Positions 9,320 through 19,239 of a stretch of DNA of 26,048 bases are shown piece by piece (position 1 is the stretch's first letter; each line of letters begins with the position of its first letter). The notes beneath the pieces were generated by a model that did not search any database, was not told the origin of the DNA, and saw only the letters and a list, made by a program, of their open reading frames with translations. The DNA is from Chara braunii (Eukaryota; Streptophyta; Charophyceae; Charales; Characeae). The translations under genes were made by a program, and so were the position numbers. The stretch is taken from contig BFEA01000069.1 of the NCBI GenBank assembly GCA_003427395.1, positions 3,582,997 to 3,609,044 of the forward strand, given 5' to 3'.

Positions 9320-10285
9320 GTCGGCTGTTTATTGAGCATCGACCAGGACGGCGGACTGCTGATGTGGCACTTCCTGCTGCTGACGTGGCACTGCTCGACT
9401 GCTGACGTGGCGCGGCTGTCGGTTGATGTGTCCTGCTGACATGGCCTGCTGGCATGGCCTGCTGACATGGCCTGCTGACATGGCCTGGTGACATGGCCTG
9501 CTGACGCGGTCTGCTGACATAGCCTGCTGACGTGGCAACTCACCAATGCCGCCGCAGGGGGTACCCGGAGATAGAGAGAGAAGACCAGAGGGGGAAACAA
9601 CATAGGTGGGGAGGGGTGGGTGGAATAAAGCGCCCAGATAAGGAGCCACTAATCAAAAAGACAAGTTTGAACTTCGCAAAAAAAACATCGAGAGAAAGAA
9701 AAAAATACTCGTTCGCAAGTTCAGTAGGCCTCCCAATTCCCTTGAAGTTGCAAATTACCAATGAGGAAAATTTTTCGAACTTTCAGACTACAAATGATTA
9801 TCCGATAAAAGAATTCCCAAAAAAAAAAAAATAATAAATCGGAATTACTCAGATGAGAGTACGCGCAGTTTGGAAAATGGTAACTGCAAGAGGGATTTCC
9901 CGTACTGTTTTTCGAAAAAAAAAACGAATTTGGGAAATTAAAAAAAAAAATCCGGATTTCCAAATAACGGGAAATCGCAAAAGGAAATCAAAATTTTTGA
10001 AAGAAAGATATTCCAGATTTCCAACAACGAAATTTTGAATTTTCAGAAGAGAAATGAAAACGGAAATTTTAGGTGTTGCGCTATTACGATTTTCCACAAC
10101 TGAAATAGTCGGAAAACAAAATCCGAGAAAAAAAAAAAAATCGATTTTCGGCAGTTAGGTCAAAATCACGATTTTGGGGGCTAATTAGTGTGCTCTAATC
10201 AATCAATCAATCAATCAGTCAAGACTAATCAACTAATTAGTCCCCGCACTCGTGTCAGATCAGGTTGTCCTGATTCACGTGCGGT
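9320..10285 (-). other. 5' leader of the element, AT-rich
   Basis: No coding region is supported between the PBS and the gag ATG. The stretch 9640-10150 is rich in A runs on the plus strand and repeats GGAAATC-like words. An (AATC)n tract lies near 10197-10218. A 13-bp minisatellite (9432-9535) lies next to gag. Confidence 0.7.
9432..9535. repeat. 13-bp minisatellite, eight units
   Basis: Eight adjacent variants of CCTGCTGACATGG fill exactly 104 bp. Looser versions (GCTGACGTGGCA) continue upstream to about 9355. Because 13 is not a multiple of three, its open frames read the unit in all phases, which argues against a protein repeat. Confidence 0.93.
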
Positions 10286-10297
10286 GTTCCGATACCA
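10286..10297 (-). other. Primer binding site, initiator Met tRNA type
   Basis: Two bases inside the 5' LTR the minus strand reads TGGTATCGGAAC. This resembles the plant Ty3 site TGGTATCAGAGC (complement of the 3' end of tRNA-iMet) with two substitutions. Confidence 0.85.
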
Positions 10298-10740
10298 ACT
10301 GTTACATGCCCAGTTGGGCAATGTATGTATAGCCAAGGATCCGCAATGTGATGAAAAGGACTGAATGGACAATGCAGTGTTAGTGGAATCTCAACAAGCA
10401 GTGTACATCCTGATAAATAAAAAATGGCACTCTGTAGCGCAGTGGAAGACTTAGGTATAAGCCCTGACCTGACCGGGACTGACCTCTCTTACGTAGTACA
10501 AGACAGCGCAGCGGAATGCTAGAATACCAATGACTAGCCCAATCAATGTCGCAATGCAGACCAAACATACATCATCCTCATCACATGGTGTGAAGGGGCC
10601 TGGCGCTACACACAGGAAGAATGCACCAGGTTCAAACCATACACAGACGAAGAGGAGGGGATCAGACGAAGAAGAGGAAGATGGGAATGTCGTCAACACC
10701 AAGTGTTCGGTACAAGTCCCAAATAATCCCTCGTCAAATG

Positions 10741-11950
10741 TGTTATGAACATGATTGTCTATTGAAATTTTATCAACACTCACTCACAGGAACTCCCGTA
10801 CACGCCCATACATGCACAGAGGAAGGGGAGAGGTAGTGCAGTATCACACCGCCCAACAAAAAGAAACGCAGCGGAAGACTCAGAGGAGCGAAGTGACAGA
10901 ACACACAAACTGTGAATTCTCTCCACCCAGATCCCAACAATCATTCATAGAGGACAACCGAGTGATCACAGCCAGAAATCAATGAAGAGATGACAACTCA
11001 AACACAATATTGCAACTGTTTATTAAACTCAGAGCATCGTTTTCACTGAATAACCTCAGAACTCTGTTGCGCCACCCTCAGAGGGGTAGCGCCTCAACCC
11101 CAACACCCTGAACAGCAAAAAATAGCACTGAGACCCCAGGTAACACCCAGAGCCACCCTGACATTCAACTCAGTGGCCTGCGCCAAAGTGAAACAGGCTC
11201 CCAGAGCCAATCGCCATCCAGATGATGAAGAAGAAGCTCAGCGCCAACAGTCCCTGATGAAAATGAAGTCCAGACGATGATAACCTCTGAGAAGATGCAG
11301 CTATGGCTGCATCACCACTGGGACCCTACTCCTGAGGAGGGTCAGCAGAGCACCACGTGCTCCAACGCATCAGACCTCTGATAGCCCAGACCGCTTTGAC
11401 TCCCAGAGAGTCAGAGTGGACAGCGTTGATCCCAGTCTGGTCAGCGCTCCGAAGGTTTGGCTATGTCCGCCGTCTCCACCACAGGAATCAGCAACCACGA
11501 CCTGATACCGTGTGCGCAGCAACTTCCACCACGAAGTGTCAACTGCCAAAAAGCCCAGGACCGATGTCCCCATCCTATCTATACTCTACTACTAGCCTAG
11601 TCCGACCTAGACCGGACTGACTGACTGACCTGTACCGTTTCTGTTTTGGCCTCTAGGGCCTCTCCCTACCCGACTATAGGCTATAGGACCGTCTATCAGC
11701 ATAGGCTCATAGAGCCTGTCTGTCCTAGGGGTAGCCTGGGTCTGCTATTCGCAGTTAGGGTAGCTGTAGGAAAATCAAGTTAGTACTGGGCCCATATTTC
11801 TATATTTACAGATATGTCCCTCACGAATTTCCAAACAGGCAGGTCTCTCGGTTAGTCCTCAGCCAAACAAAATTACGAATCTGTCCCTACCTAGAGTACA
11901 GCCTCGTCAGAGATAGGCTACAGGCGACCTGGAACCAGCAAGTCATTGCA
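10741..11950 (-). mobile_element. Solo LTR nested in the 5' LTR
   Basis: The insertion starts TGTTATGAAC and ends GTCATTGCA in plus orientation (TG...CA) and is flanked by AATG on both sides (10737-10740 and 11951-11954). The uninterrupted sequence in the other LTR confirms the boundaries. Orientation is inferred as minus: AATAAA at 11024-11019 and a U5-like GTCTTCCGCTGCG near 10870 resemble the host LTR. A TATA-like GTATAGATA lies near 11574-11584. No internal gag-pol is present, so it arose by LTR-LTR recombination. Confidence 0.82.
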
Positions 11951-12369
11951 AATGTTTGAAGCCCGATGTCAAGTCTGGATCCAAATGTCACCAATCCCGC
12001 TCTCTCGTAGTCTGCTGATGCAGTGAAGTCGGGTAGCGAGAGGGTGAGGGGGAGATGGTGGACTAAGAAGAGGAAGAAGAAGAACTCTCTCTCTCTTTTT
12101 CTCTCTCTCTCTCATGTGCCACGTACTAACCTGTGAAGATGGCGCCGTGCTGCAGGTACCTCGAAGACGAAGCTGGAGCTATGGCGCTGCACGTCAGTCT
12201 CCCTGGCCTCCGCCCAATCTCTCTCTCTCTCCAGTACTACTCTGGCTCCTACTAGCGCCCAGCGCTGAAGACTACTGCTAACGCTACTACTAATGTAGCG
12301 CTCCTCCAGAGTGCTGCTGCCGAATCCTGAAGACTACCTCCTGCCTCTTTGGGAAGTCCCTATGAAGGG

Positions 12370-12397
12370 CGGGCCAGTCTTATATAGTGATGGCCCG
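12370..12397 (-). promoter_or_regulatory. LTR TATA box inside an inverted repeat (5' LTR)
   Basis: On the minus strand CGGGCCA and TGGCCCG enclose a centre with CTATATAAGA. The arm loses one pair compared with the 3' LTR copy. This would be the promoter driving the element's genomic RNA. Confidence 0.75.
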
Positions 12398-12569
12398 TCC
12401 TGGAGGCTGCTCTTGCCAATGCCAAAATGTGCCAGACCCTGGCGTTGAAGCTCAAACAAAGGTTGTCTTGAAAACAGGCCCAAAATGGCATGTGCTAAAA
12501 CCATGGTCTGGTGCCTAAGTTTCAGGGCAGGTCGATCTTATGAGGGCCTGAAAATGGCCCTCCATTTCA

Positions 12570-12742
12570 GGCTGAAAAGACTCGGGGCCTGGAGGGCCCT
12601 GTTTTAGGCTGAAACGACACAGGGCCTGTAGGCCCTTGTTTTTAGGCTTTCAGGCTGAAATGACACAGGGCCTGTAGGCCCTTGTTTTCAGGCTTTTAGG
12701 CTGAAAACGACACAGGGCCTGTAGGCCCTTGTTTTCAGGCGC
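12570..12742 (-). repeat. U3 tandem repeat, four units of 37-46 bp
   Basis: Unit starts (GGCTGAAA) fall at 12570, 12607, 12653 and 12699. Units 2-4 each contain the perfect 16-bp inverted repeat AGGGCCTGTAGGCCCT. They lie in the outer U3, upstream of the TATA box, where LTR enhancers often sit. The 3' LTR has only a single related motif near 3737-3755. Confidence 0.88.
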
Positions 12743-12753
12743 AGCATGTAACA

Positions 12754-13883
12754 AGGATGAGGAGGAGAAACAGAGATTTGAGAAGGAGAGAAGGGAGCTG
12801 GAGGAGAAGCTCAAAACTCTGGAGAAACAGAAACAACAGGTTGATGTAGTAGAACAAGAGGAAGAAGAAGAAGAAGAAGAACAGGAGGAGAGGCTGGAAG
12901 ACCCCAGGCACAGGGTTGAAGGAGGTATGCGTACTGAAAAGGGAGAGTCTAGTCAGTTGCATTTTTACCCAGTTGACACCCAGACATGGATGGAGAAGTT
13001 TGGGTTCAGGAAGGATGAGTGGGCAGAAGAGGGGGAGGCCGAGAGGGCTGAGCTCACAGCAAAATTGGAGGTGGTAGAGGACGACGCTGAGAGGTAATTG
13101 CTGATGTAGCCAAGGGAACATGAATTGCATCAGCGACTCCTGATAAGGAAAAGGGCGGAGCTGGATGAGAAGAGGAGCTTGAAAGCTGAGGCAGAAGAGA
13201 TTGAACGTCAGTTGAAGGAACAAAAAGGCCGTGTGGGTGAGTGGAAAGACGATTGTGCCCTTATGATTAACGCCCTGCTACATACTAACCAGGAACTCGC
13301 CGCCATAAACAAGTTTGTCGCCCGACTAGAGCAACACAATCACGAGTTCATAGGCAGTTGGAACAACTATCTAAGTGTCGCTGCTCACCGAATAGATGAG
13401 CGTGTTGGGGGTTATGCACAGCAATTGGAAGGCATCTTCACCTCCAAGTTAATAGATATTGTCACTACAGTCAGGTAGGGTGGCGGTGGTGGAGGTGGAG
13501 ATGCTGGAGATGATGGCAACGGAGGTCCGAAGGAGGAGGGGGGCAAAAAGGCAGATCCTAATCAGCCGGAAGGGGGAGAAGGTGAAGCTCCCCTGGACGT
13601 ATAACAGGAAGAAGGAGAAGAACTTTATCAGTGGGAGGCGCAATTGGGCACGTATCCGTACGCACAATTGATTTCGTATTGGGACCGTGTCTTGATGGCA
13701 AGCTCGTGCCGTGGTGGGGATGCCGCCAGTTTCGCCATCTCCCTGATGAAAGAGGCAGGTTATACCTCCATGGTGGAATACTCTAAGCGCACTCGTATAG
13801 AAGATTTCTTCAAGGCTCTGAAGGAGAGGTTCAAAGACAAGAACTTGGGCCGACACACTAAACACATGAGCCTTAGAGCCTAG
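12754..13883 (+). pseudogene. Gag of the second element, coiled coil (broken)
   Basis: A Glu/Lys-rich heptad segment (KQRFEKERRELEEKLKTLE) with a run of Glu codons is followed, after stops near 13096, by AEEIERQLKEQKGRVGEWK...NNYLSVAAHRIDERVGGYAQQ (to 13478). A shifted frame then gives YAQLISYWDRVLMASS...EYSKRTRIEDFFKALKERF (to 13883), which looks like the Gag core. The first codons are fused to the neighbouring LTR, so the native start is lost. Not a cellular gene by context: zinc knuckle, protease and RT follow in order. Confidence 0.75.
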
Positions 13884-14361
13884 GGGATTTGGTTGCTACA
13901 GCCCACGAGGGAGGGTGACAAGGAGGAAGGGGAGGTCGAGGAAGAGGAGGCCGAGGAAGAGGTGGAGGAAGAGGTAGAGGAAGAGGATGTGGCACCCAGG
14001 GGAGTAGAAGCAAAAAATAGCTATTACGCGGGAGGTAGGGGTTATGGTTCCCTGCAATTCCTCCTCCACAGGTGGAAAGGTAGACAGCGCAAACCATGGT
14101 CAGCACATCCAGGGATTATGGACGGAGAGCCATGGAAAGAGATGGGAGTAGAGAAAACAAAACGTTGTGGGAGCAAAGGCTTAAGGTCAACCAGTGCCTG
14201 AAATGTGGTGATCCCAACCACATTGTCTGCTTTTGCCCTGACTACCGCTAACCCAAGGGGAGCAGCCTGTAGGAGTCGCGGTCGCTCTTGCTGGGCCTTC
14301 AGGCACAGACAGATAGACAAAAACGTGCGCTAAACAAATACCCTCCTGTCTAAAGGCCCCT
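13884..14361 (+). pseudogene. Gag C-terminal region with intact CCHC zinc knuckle
   Basis: An acidic GAG/GAA-rich stretch (13905-13990) is followed by a frame containing CLKCGDPNHIVCFC at 14195-14236, a perfect CX2CX4HX4C zinc knuckle. A stop (TAA) comes four codons later. The knuckle's integrity contrasts with the stop-containing knuckle of the other element. Confidence 0.82.
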
Positions 14362-15033
14362 ATGGTAAAGATTGATGTAGGCCCCCACCCAGTTAGTTGT
14401 CCAGAGACCTCTTGTGCTAGGGTCTCTCTGGGTGGTTTCCTCGCACGCATCGGTGATGAGCTGATCACTTGTCGCCAAGCTTGGGCCGAAATCAAGAAGA
14501 AAAGTAAAGGGCAACTAATTTTAGCAGATGTAGAAATTATTAGAGAGCGAGTAGGCACATTAGTTGATAGTGGTTTTACGCATAGCTACAGTAGCGGAAG
14601 GGGATTGCAGAAGATGCACCTCGGCATGAAAGTTATGAAATTGGACGAGTCAGTCGTGAGCCGGCTGGCAAATAATAAAGAAATGAGAGCCGAAGTGTAC
14701 GTCGAAGGGGTAAAGGCATACTTCCAGTTGGAGGGGGGGAACAAGATAGAGGAAGTTCAACACTCCCTGACTCTCTTAGTGGAGGACAACCTACCTTTGG
14801 ACTTTATCCTAGGGACAAATTGGGGAGAGGCCGCGAGGGTTGACGTGAAGATGGGCGAGCATGAATGCTGGCTACACAGCCTTGAAGAAGGCAAAAAGAA
14901 AATGTGGTTGTTTCATGAGTCTGGAGTAGAGTCCAGTTTGTCCCTTTGTTGTATGAGTGTCCGTGCGTTTGCCAAACACGTGTTCAAAGCTGATTTGGTT
15001 GACCAAGTCTTCCTAGCATATGTTAAACCGTAA
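14362..15033 (+). pseudogene. Retropepsin-type protease of the second element
   Basis: An open frame of about 223 codons carries the active-site triad DSG in GTLVDSGFTHSY (Asp codon at 14566-14568) and the downstream LDFILGTNW, matching the second retropepsin motif. Unlike the first element, the catalytic DSG is intact. The frame closes at a stop before RT, so Pol is not continuous. Confidence 0.83.
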
Positions 15034-15125
15034 GTAAGGATAAGGAGGAGGAGGAGCCAACACCACCCGCAATTGAAAAACTGGTAAAAGAGTTCATTGA
15101 CGTGGGAGAGACCCCGACATGAGTA

Positions 15126-15645
15126 GTGGAAAGGGAAATCAAGCATCGGATAGCGATAGACCCCGGTAGCAAAACTCCCAAGGGGCCAAGCTACCGAATG
15201 TCTCCCAAAGCACTCGATGAGTTGCGCCGACAGCTTGATGAACTAAAAGAGAAAGGGTGGATTAAGCCCAGTTCATCGTCCTACGGTGCACTGGTCCTCT
15301 TCGTGTCTAAGAAGGAAGGCGAACTACGAATGTGCATTGACTACAAGGGTTTGAACGTGATCGGGGTGAAGAACGTCGAACCCTTGCCTAGGATAGATGA
15401 TTTGTTGGATAGGGTGCAGGGATGCTAGTATTTTTCCAAGATTGACTTGAAGTCGGGCTACCATCAGGTAGAGGTACAGCTTGAAGACCAGCACAAGACG
15501 GCCTTTAGGACTCGCCATGGCCACTATGAGTTTGTGGTCATGCCGTTTGGTCTGCATGAATGATCTCTTTCATGAGTGGTTAGACAAGTTTGTAGTCGTC
15601 TATCAAGACAATCTTTTGATTTGTAGTAAGACTCTAGAGGCTAGA
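15126..15645 (+). pseudogene. Partial reverse transcriptase of the second element
   Basis: Landmarks are [40 protein letters not shown], a TAG stop at 15426-15428, [15 protein letters not shown] and FVVMPFGL. A small deletion/frameshift follows (the usual TNAP.TFQ segment is missing), then LFHEWLDKFVVVYQDN, where the catalytic YxDD box reads YQDN (15601-15612). The sequence then jumps into integrase. Confidence 0.88.
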
Positions 15646-16046
15646 AAGCTAATGCCTCAATACTTTGGCTCTTGGGGAGTCCTGGATATCGTGGGTAGTG
15701 ATTTGGATCGACCCTCTTATATGTGAATAGAATCCCTCGACATCTGCAAACTTACCTTGTGTTTCACGCTTCCAAGCTTGCACCTTTCGCTGAGACTTAC
15801 AAGTTCCCATCAAAGAGATCAATGCTGACCCCAAGCGTGGATGGCCATGTGGACGTCGACGACACCTTGGAACATAGAGATTTGCCTGTTCAGAAGCTTG
15901 TGGGCAGGGGAAGACGGCCAAAACCTACACAGGAGTACCGGATCAGATTCAGGTATCATACAGATCCAAAAGAAGATCGTTGGTTCACAAGAGAAGAGCT
16001 GGTCAGAAGAACACCTCAGGTCGTGGCTAGTATGAACGAAAGTTAA
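15646..16046 (+). pseudogene. Integrase C terminus/chromodomain end of the second element
   Basis: After the deletion junction the sequence reads LMPQYFGSWGVLDIVG, then in a shifted frame RHLQTYLVFHASKLAPF, LEHRDLPVQKLVGRGRRPKP and DRWFTREELVRRTPQVVA, ending at TAA 16044-16046. The HASKLAPF and chromodomain-type ending match the first element's HCSKLALY and DRWLTRAEL. The missing stretch would have held RNase H and the integrase catalytic core. Confidence 0.82.
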
Positions 16047-16090
16047 AAGGAAAGCACCTATGTAGAAGCATCTCAGCAGACTTCCGAAGC

Positions 16091-17140
16091 TAAGGGGGAT
16101 GAAATGCGAGGATTGAACCCTCGCAAGGCCCTTCTTGGGCACACAAACATTCTGGGCTCAGGCCCCCCAGCAAGCCCAGTGCCCACCCTAAGTGAAGGTG
16201 GGCCTGCATATTTGTGTGAGGCATACTTTCATCATTTTCCGTATGTGGGTATCAGACAGTTGCATCACGCCTGTTGGTTACAGAGCAACGTGAGCCTTCC
16301 CTGGCTCCTCCCAGAAGCAGCAGCTGCGTCGTACAGTTGAGCCCAGGGCTCGTTCAGTTGAGGCCCTGGGCACACACATTTAAAGGCCGGCAAGTCGTGC
16401 AGCGGCCGCAGACCAATGAGAAAGCAGCTCCTTCGTCACACACATGCCACAAGCCAATGGGATTGCGCCAAACACTTGGAGCCTCGTGGGCTACCAGGAC
16501 GTGCCTAACTGCACAAGGCCCAGGCCGGTGTCTGAGACTGGGCTTGGGCGCAGATATTGGGGTTCGACTGGAAGCTACTGGGAACTCGTCCTGCCAGGGC
16601 CAAGGCACGGCGAGCAGGCTCACTTTCTATCAGGAAGGGGAGCACACCAACCAGAGATCATTCTGGTCTGTGCAGGCAATGCAGTCACGCTGCATCCCTG
16701 ACTCCCCTCTGCATGCGCCTCCTGAGCGCCGACACTGGGATCCAACTGGAAGCTACTGGAAACTCGCCCAGCCAGGCCCAAGGGACGGTAAGCAGGGCTC
16801 AATTTCCATAAAGGAAAGTGAGCACACCAGCCAGAGATCATTCTGGCCTGTGCAGGCAATGCGGCCACGCTGCATCCCTGACGCCCCTCTGCATGCACCT
16901 CCTACCCGAGGACCACCATCACTGTCACCACGCATGCGCCCAGCAGCCCGGCTATGGCTGCCGTGTGCCCGCTGCCACCGCAGCGTCCCTCTCTCACCTA
17001 TAGTGCCTGTGCACACTCTGGCCAGCAGCGCTAGCGCAGGTGCTCGTGCGACACATACCAGGTGTATGCTGGCAGTCTGCATTGGCGACAACGTCACATA
17101 CATTGGTCTTCAACTTCGATGTGATCTTGTTGCATGAACG
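16091..17140 (+). repeat. Probable polypurine tract and 3' LTR of the second element
   Basis: TAAGGGGGA (16091-16099) is followed by TGAAATGCGAGG, a plausible LTR start, 45 bases after the pol stop. The next kilobase has a TATA-like ATTTAAAG at 16376-16383 and a 178-bp tandem repeat. I could not find the matching LTR end or a second copy in the window, so the right boundary is a guess. The GC-rich sequence stays open in several frames without a recognisable domain. Confidence 0.5.
16548..16903. repeat. Tandem duplication, two units of about 178 bp
   Basis: Unit 1 (about 16548-16725) and unit 2 (about 16726-16903) share GGAAGCTACTGG, GAGCACACCA.CCAGAGATCA and CTGCATCCCTGAC. In the best-conserved 84 bp, five of the six differences would change the amino acid in the long plus frame, which argues that the frame is not under coding selection. 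Confidence 0.88.
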
Positions 17141-17203
17141 TAGATAGGCTAGTTAGACTGAGTAGTGTAGGCTTGACGCTGAGCGCCAATCAGGAGGAGC
17201 AAC

Positions 17204-17352
17204 ATTGGATACTATGTTGGTGTGGCCAGAGAGCGTCGACATTGACATTTGGGTTCATTGTATTGCTCTTATTTGGATGGTATCTTGGTGCATTGTGCTC
17301 TCTGCTTGGTACATGACTATCTGGACTACAGCGTGATTTTGCAATTTGGATT
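17204..17352 (+). repeat. Exact 149-bp direct duplication, copy 1
   Basis: Identical to 17477-17625 as far as I can compare. It ends one base before an N (17353). Between the copies lie about 95 bp of unrelated sequence and a truncated adaptor, so this is probably a read-length assembly duplicate. Confidence 0.93.
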
Positions 17353-17448
17353 NTGAGGGTCATCAGAAAGCCCACTTGGCCGCCCTCAGCCCAGGCCGAA
17401 CCAGGGCAGAAAAGGCCCTTCATGAACTCATGGGCCTGGGCGTGTGAC

Positions 17449-17476
17449 CTGTCTCTTATACACATCTAGATGTGTA
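17449..17476. other. Truncated Nextera mate-pair junction adaptor
   Basis: Begins with the 19-base Nextera mosaic-end sequence CTGTCTCTTATACACATCT followed directly by the start of its reverse complement (AGATGTGTA). This is the signature of circularised mate-pair libraries and is not biological sequence. Confidence 0.97.
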
Positions 17477-17625
17477 ATTGGATACTATGTTGGTGTGGCC
17501 AGAGAGCGTCGACATTGACATTTGGGTTCATTGTATTGCTCTTATTTGGATGGTATCTTGGTGCATTGTGCTCTCTGCTTGGTACATGACTATCTGGACT
17601 ACAGCGTGATTTTGCAATTTGGATT
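17477..17625 (+). repeat. Exact 149-bp direct duplication, copy 2
   Basis: Follows the truncated adaptor directly and continues smoothly into the downstream sequence, so this is the copy most likely to be in its true context. Confidence 0.93.
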
Positions 17626-17658
17626 CCTGTCTATCGCTCTTGCTCATATTCCTTGCAG

Positions 17659-17796
17659 GTGCAACTGTTAATGGACAGGCTGAATCCGGAAGGTGATCAG
17701 GTGGATACAATAAGGGGCTACCCCATTAAACCAAAAAAAAAGCCAACTCAGAAACAGTTAAGTAGAGGAGATCACACTGCCTTCTGTACTGTGTGA
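17659..17796 (+). CDS. Possible terminal exon, unknown product
   Basis: A strong acceptor (pyrimidine-rich CTCATATTCCTTGCAG|GT) is followed by 45 codons to a TGA stop: VQLLMDRLNPEGDQV, then a Lys-rich PIKPKKKPTQKQ segment. The composition is plausible for a protein C terminus, but no domain is recognisable. No matching upstream exon is visible, and the upstream sequence is affected by the assembly duplication. Intron-like chance is the main alternative. Confidence 0.25.
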   Translation: MQLLMDRLNPEGDQVDTIRGYPIKPKKKPTQKQLSRGDHTAFCTV

Positions 17797-18059
17797 AACC
17801 GGTTGGGGTACAAAGGAGCTCTGGCACACACCTTTTCCCTCCCAACTTTAACACCTGAACTACTATTTACCTGCACTCGATATAACTTGCCCAAGGTGGT
17901 GAGCAAGACCTGGTTCAATCTCATCAGGGAGACACCACTAGGCGGAGATCCACTGCAAATGGCACAAAACGAGGAAATTTGGCCACAGAAAGCCTGAACT
18001 ATTAAGCAATAAAAATGCGAAGACGTTTGCAGGGCATGGTCTCCTCAAGGCAGAAATGA

Positions 18060-18360
18060 GCAACCTGTACCCAGACCCACACCCACCCGCACCCACCCCA
18101 CCCATGAGGCATTGGGTCAGTTGCGGGTCGTGATAAGCTGGCAAAGGTGGGATGAGGGTGGGTCTAGGTGAACCAGCCTGAGTGGGTGACGGGCGGGTCA
18201 ATGTTAGGCCTGGGTCGCCCGAATGGGTGGGTGACAGGCGGGTCAATGCTGGGCCTGTCTCTTATACACATCTAGATGTGTATAAGAGACAGATGTTAGG
18301 CCTGGGCACCCGAATGGGCGGGTGACAGGCGGGTGAGCGCTAGGCCTGGGTCACCCGACC
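18060..18360. repeat. G/C-rich degenerate tandem region
   Basis: Units of about 45 bp built on GGGTGACAGGCGGGTCAATG, GGCCTGGG and CACCCGAATGGG recur from about 18183 to 18359, interrupted by an adaptor at 18255-18292. A C-rich counterpart (CCCACCCGCACCCACC) lies at 18070-18105. Scattered GGGTTGGGT words continue to about 18980. No gene is supported between 17800 and 19140. Confidence 0.75.
18255..18292. other. Complete 38-bp Nextera mate-pair junction adaptor
   Basis: CTGTCTCTTATACACATCT is followed immediately by its exact reverse complement. The repeat units on the two sides do not join cleanly when it is removed, so the flanks may not be adjacent in the genome. Confidence 0.98.
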
Positions 18361-19147
18361 CACAGACCGAGAACAACCCATAAGAACCCCTCCCCCCCCC
18401 CCCCCACCCCCCTCATACATATTTCCCAGCTGCGGTCCACCTGAGGACTAGGAAACCGAAAGTCTCCACCCTGGGGCCCCCTGGAAAAAAAAAAGTTGTC
18501 ATCCTTGAAAAAATGTGTCTCTCTCTACTGGTGGCAGCTGGACCATGGCCCAAACAACGGGATGTTCGCTCCCATTATAACAGCGGGGATCGAATCTCAC
18601 CACAGCAAGTGGCAAGGTTCGCTCCCCAATTTCAAACTTGTGGAGCGCTTCAAATTTTTTCACGCCGTCATCCAAGGACAACCGAAAGTTGAGATGCCTT
18701 GAATTTTCACGCCGTCGTCCAAGGATGTTGCTGTGGTGCATGTAAATGTTTGAAGGGACTGAGACAATGGGGAATGGGCGGGTGTAGGTTGCAAATAATT
18801 AGGTACCCGGTGCCGGCAGGTAATTTTGTTCTCGCGGGTCTGGGTGGGTCAGGGTGAAGGGCGGGTTGGGTGTGGGAGGAAAATTTCAAAAAAACCCTTT
18901 GGTGGGTTGGGTCACCATGATATTTTTTTAATTAATTTTTTTGATGGCGAGTTGTACTTGAAAGAATGCGGGCGGGTTGGGTGAAGTGCCAATTGAAAAA
19001 AAAAAAAAAAAAGCTCATCTCTGCCCTTGCTGCAATAACCAAGAAGAGTAGACAAAAGCCGATCCCATGCGGATCTGTTCACTTACCCAGAGCAGGAAGT
19101 CAAACCCTAAATTGAAGAGACAGACGATGCATATGCCAGCGTGTTAC

Positions 19148-19239
19148 TACCGTTGTCAGCCAAATAGAACGCCCAGAGGGGTCACTTCTGTCCAGATGCA
19201 GCGATAATGAGTGGGCATTCTATTCAGGTGAAGAAGGTA
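19148..19239. mobile_element. Palindromic MITE family A, copy 1
   Basis: TACCGTTGTC...AATAGAACGCCCA at the left is inverted at the right as TGGGCATTCTATTCAGGTGA...AAGGTA. TA at both ends would fit a TA target duplication. The copy is shorter than the others (92 bp) because part of its centre and left arm is lost. Confidence 0.75.

Larger units (their letters stand above)
10300..12753 (-). repeat. 5' LTR of the large element, with nested solo LTR
   Basis: The repeat matches 2497-3778 over 10300-10740 and 11951-12753. The intervening 1210 bp is a separate solo LTR. Ends are TGTTACATG (10300) and CATGTAACA (12753). It has a short interrupted CT tract (12085-12113), the TATA palindrome at 12370-12397 and four copies of a U3 repeat (12570-12742), against one in the other LTR. 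Confidence 0.92.
12754..16100 (+). mobile_element. Second Ty3/gypsy element, 5'-truncated and internally deleted
   Basis: Plus-strand gag, zinc knuckle, protease, partial RT and integrase C terminus lie in the order expected of Ty3/gypsy. The element lacks its 5' LTR and begins abruptly at the end of the neighbouring LTR (12753). It has lost the RT C-terminal half, RNase H and most of integrase. A 3' polypurine tract and probable LTR start follow the last coding segment (16091-16100). Confidence 0.88.

Noticed and set aside
12735-13223. Minus-strand hydrophobic frame of 162 codons
   Set aside because: Shadow of the Glu/Lys-rich gag coding sequence on the plus strand.
16274-17137. Long plus-strand frame (287 codons) with a repeated peptide
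   Set aside because: It spans a GC-rich probable LTR and a 178-bp tandem repeat. Several frames are open on both strands, and most differences between the repeat units are amino-acid changing, so coding selection is not supported.
17880-17925. B-box-like GGTTCAATCTC on the plus strand
   Set aside because: No A box at tRNA spacing and the arms do not pair well; too weak to list.
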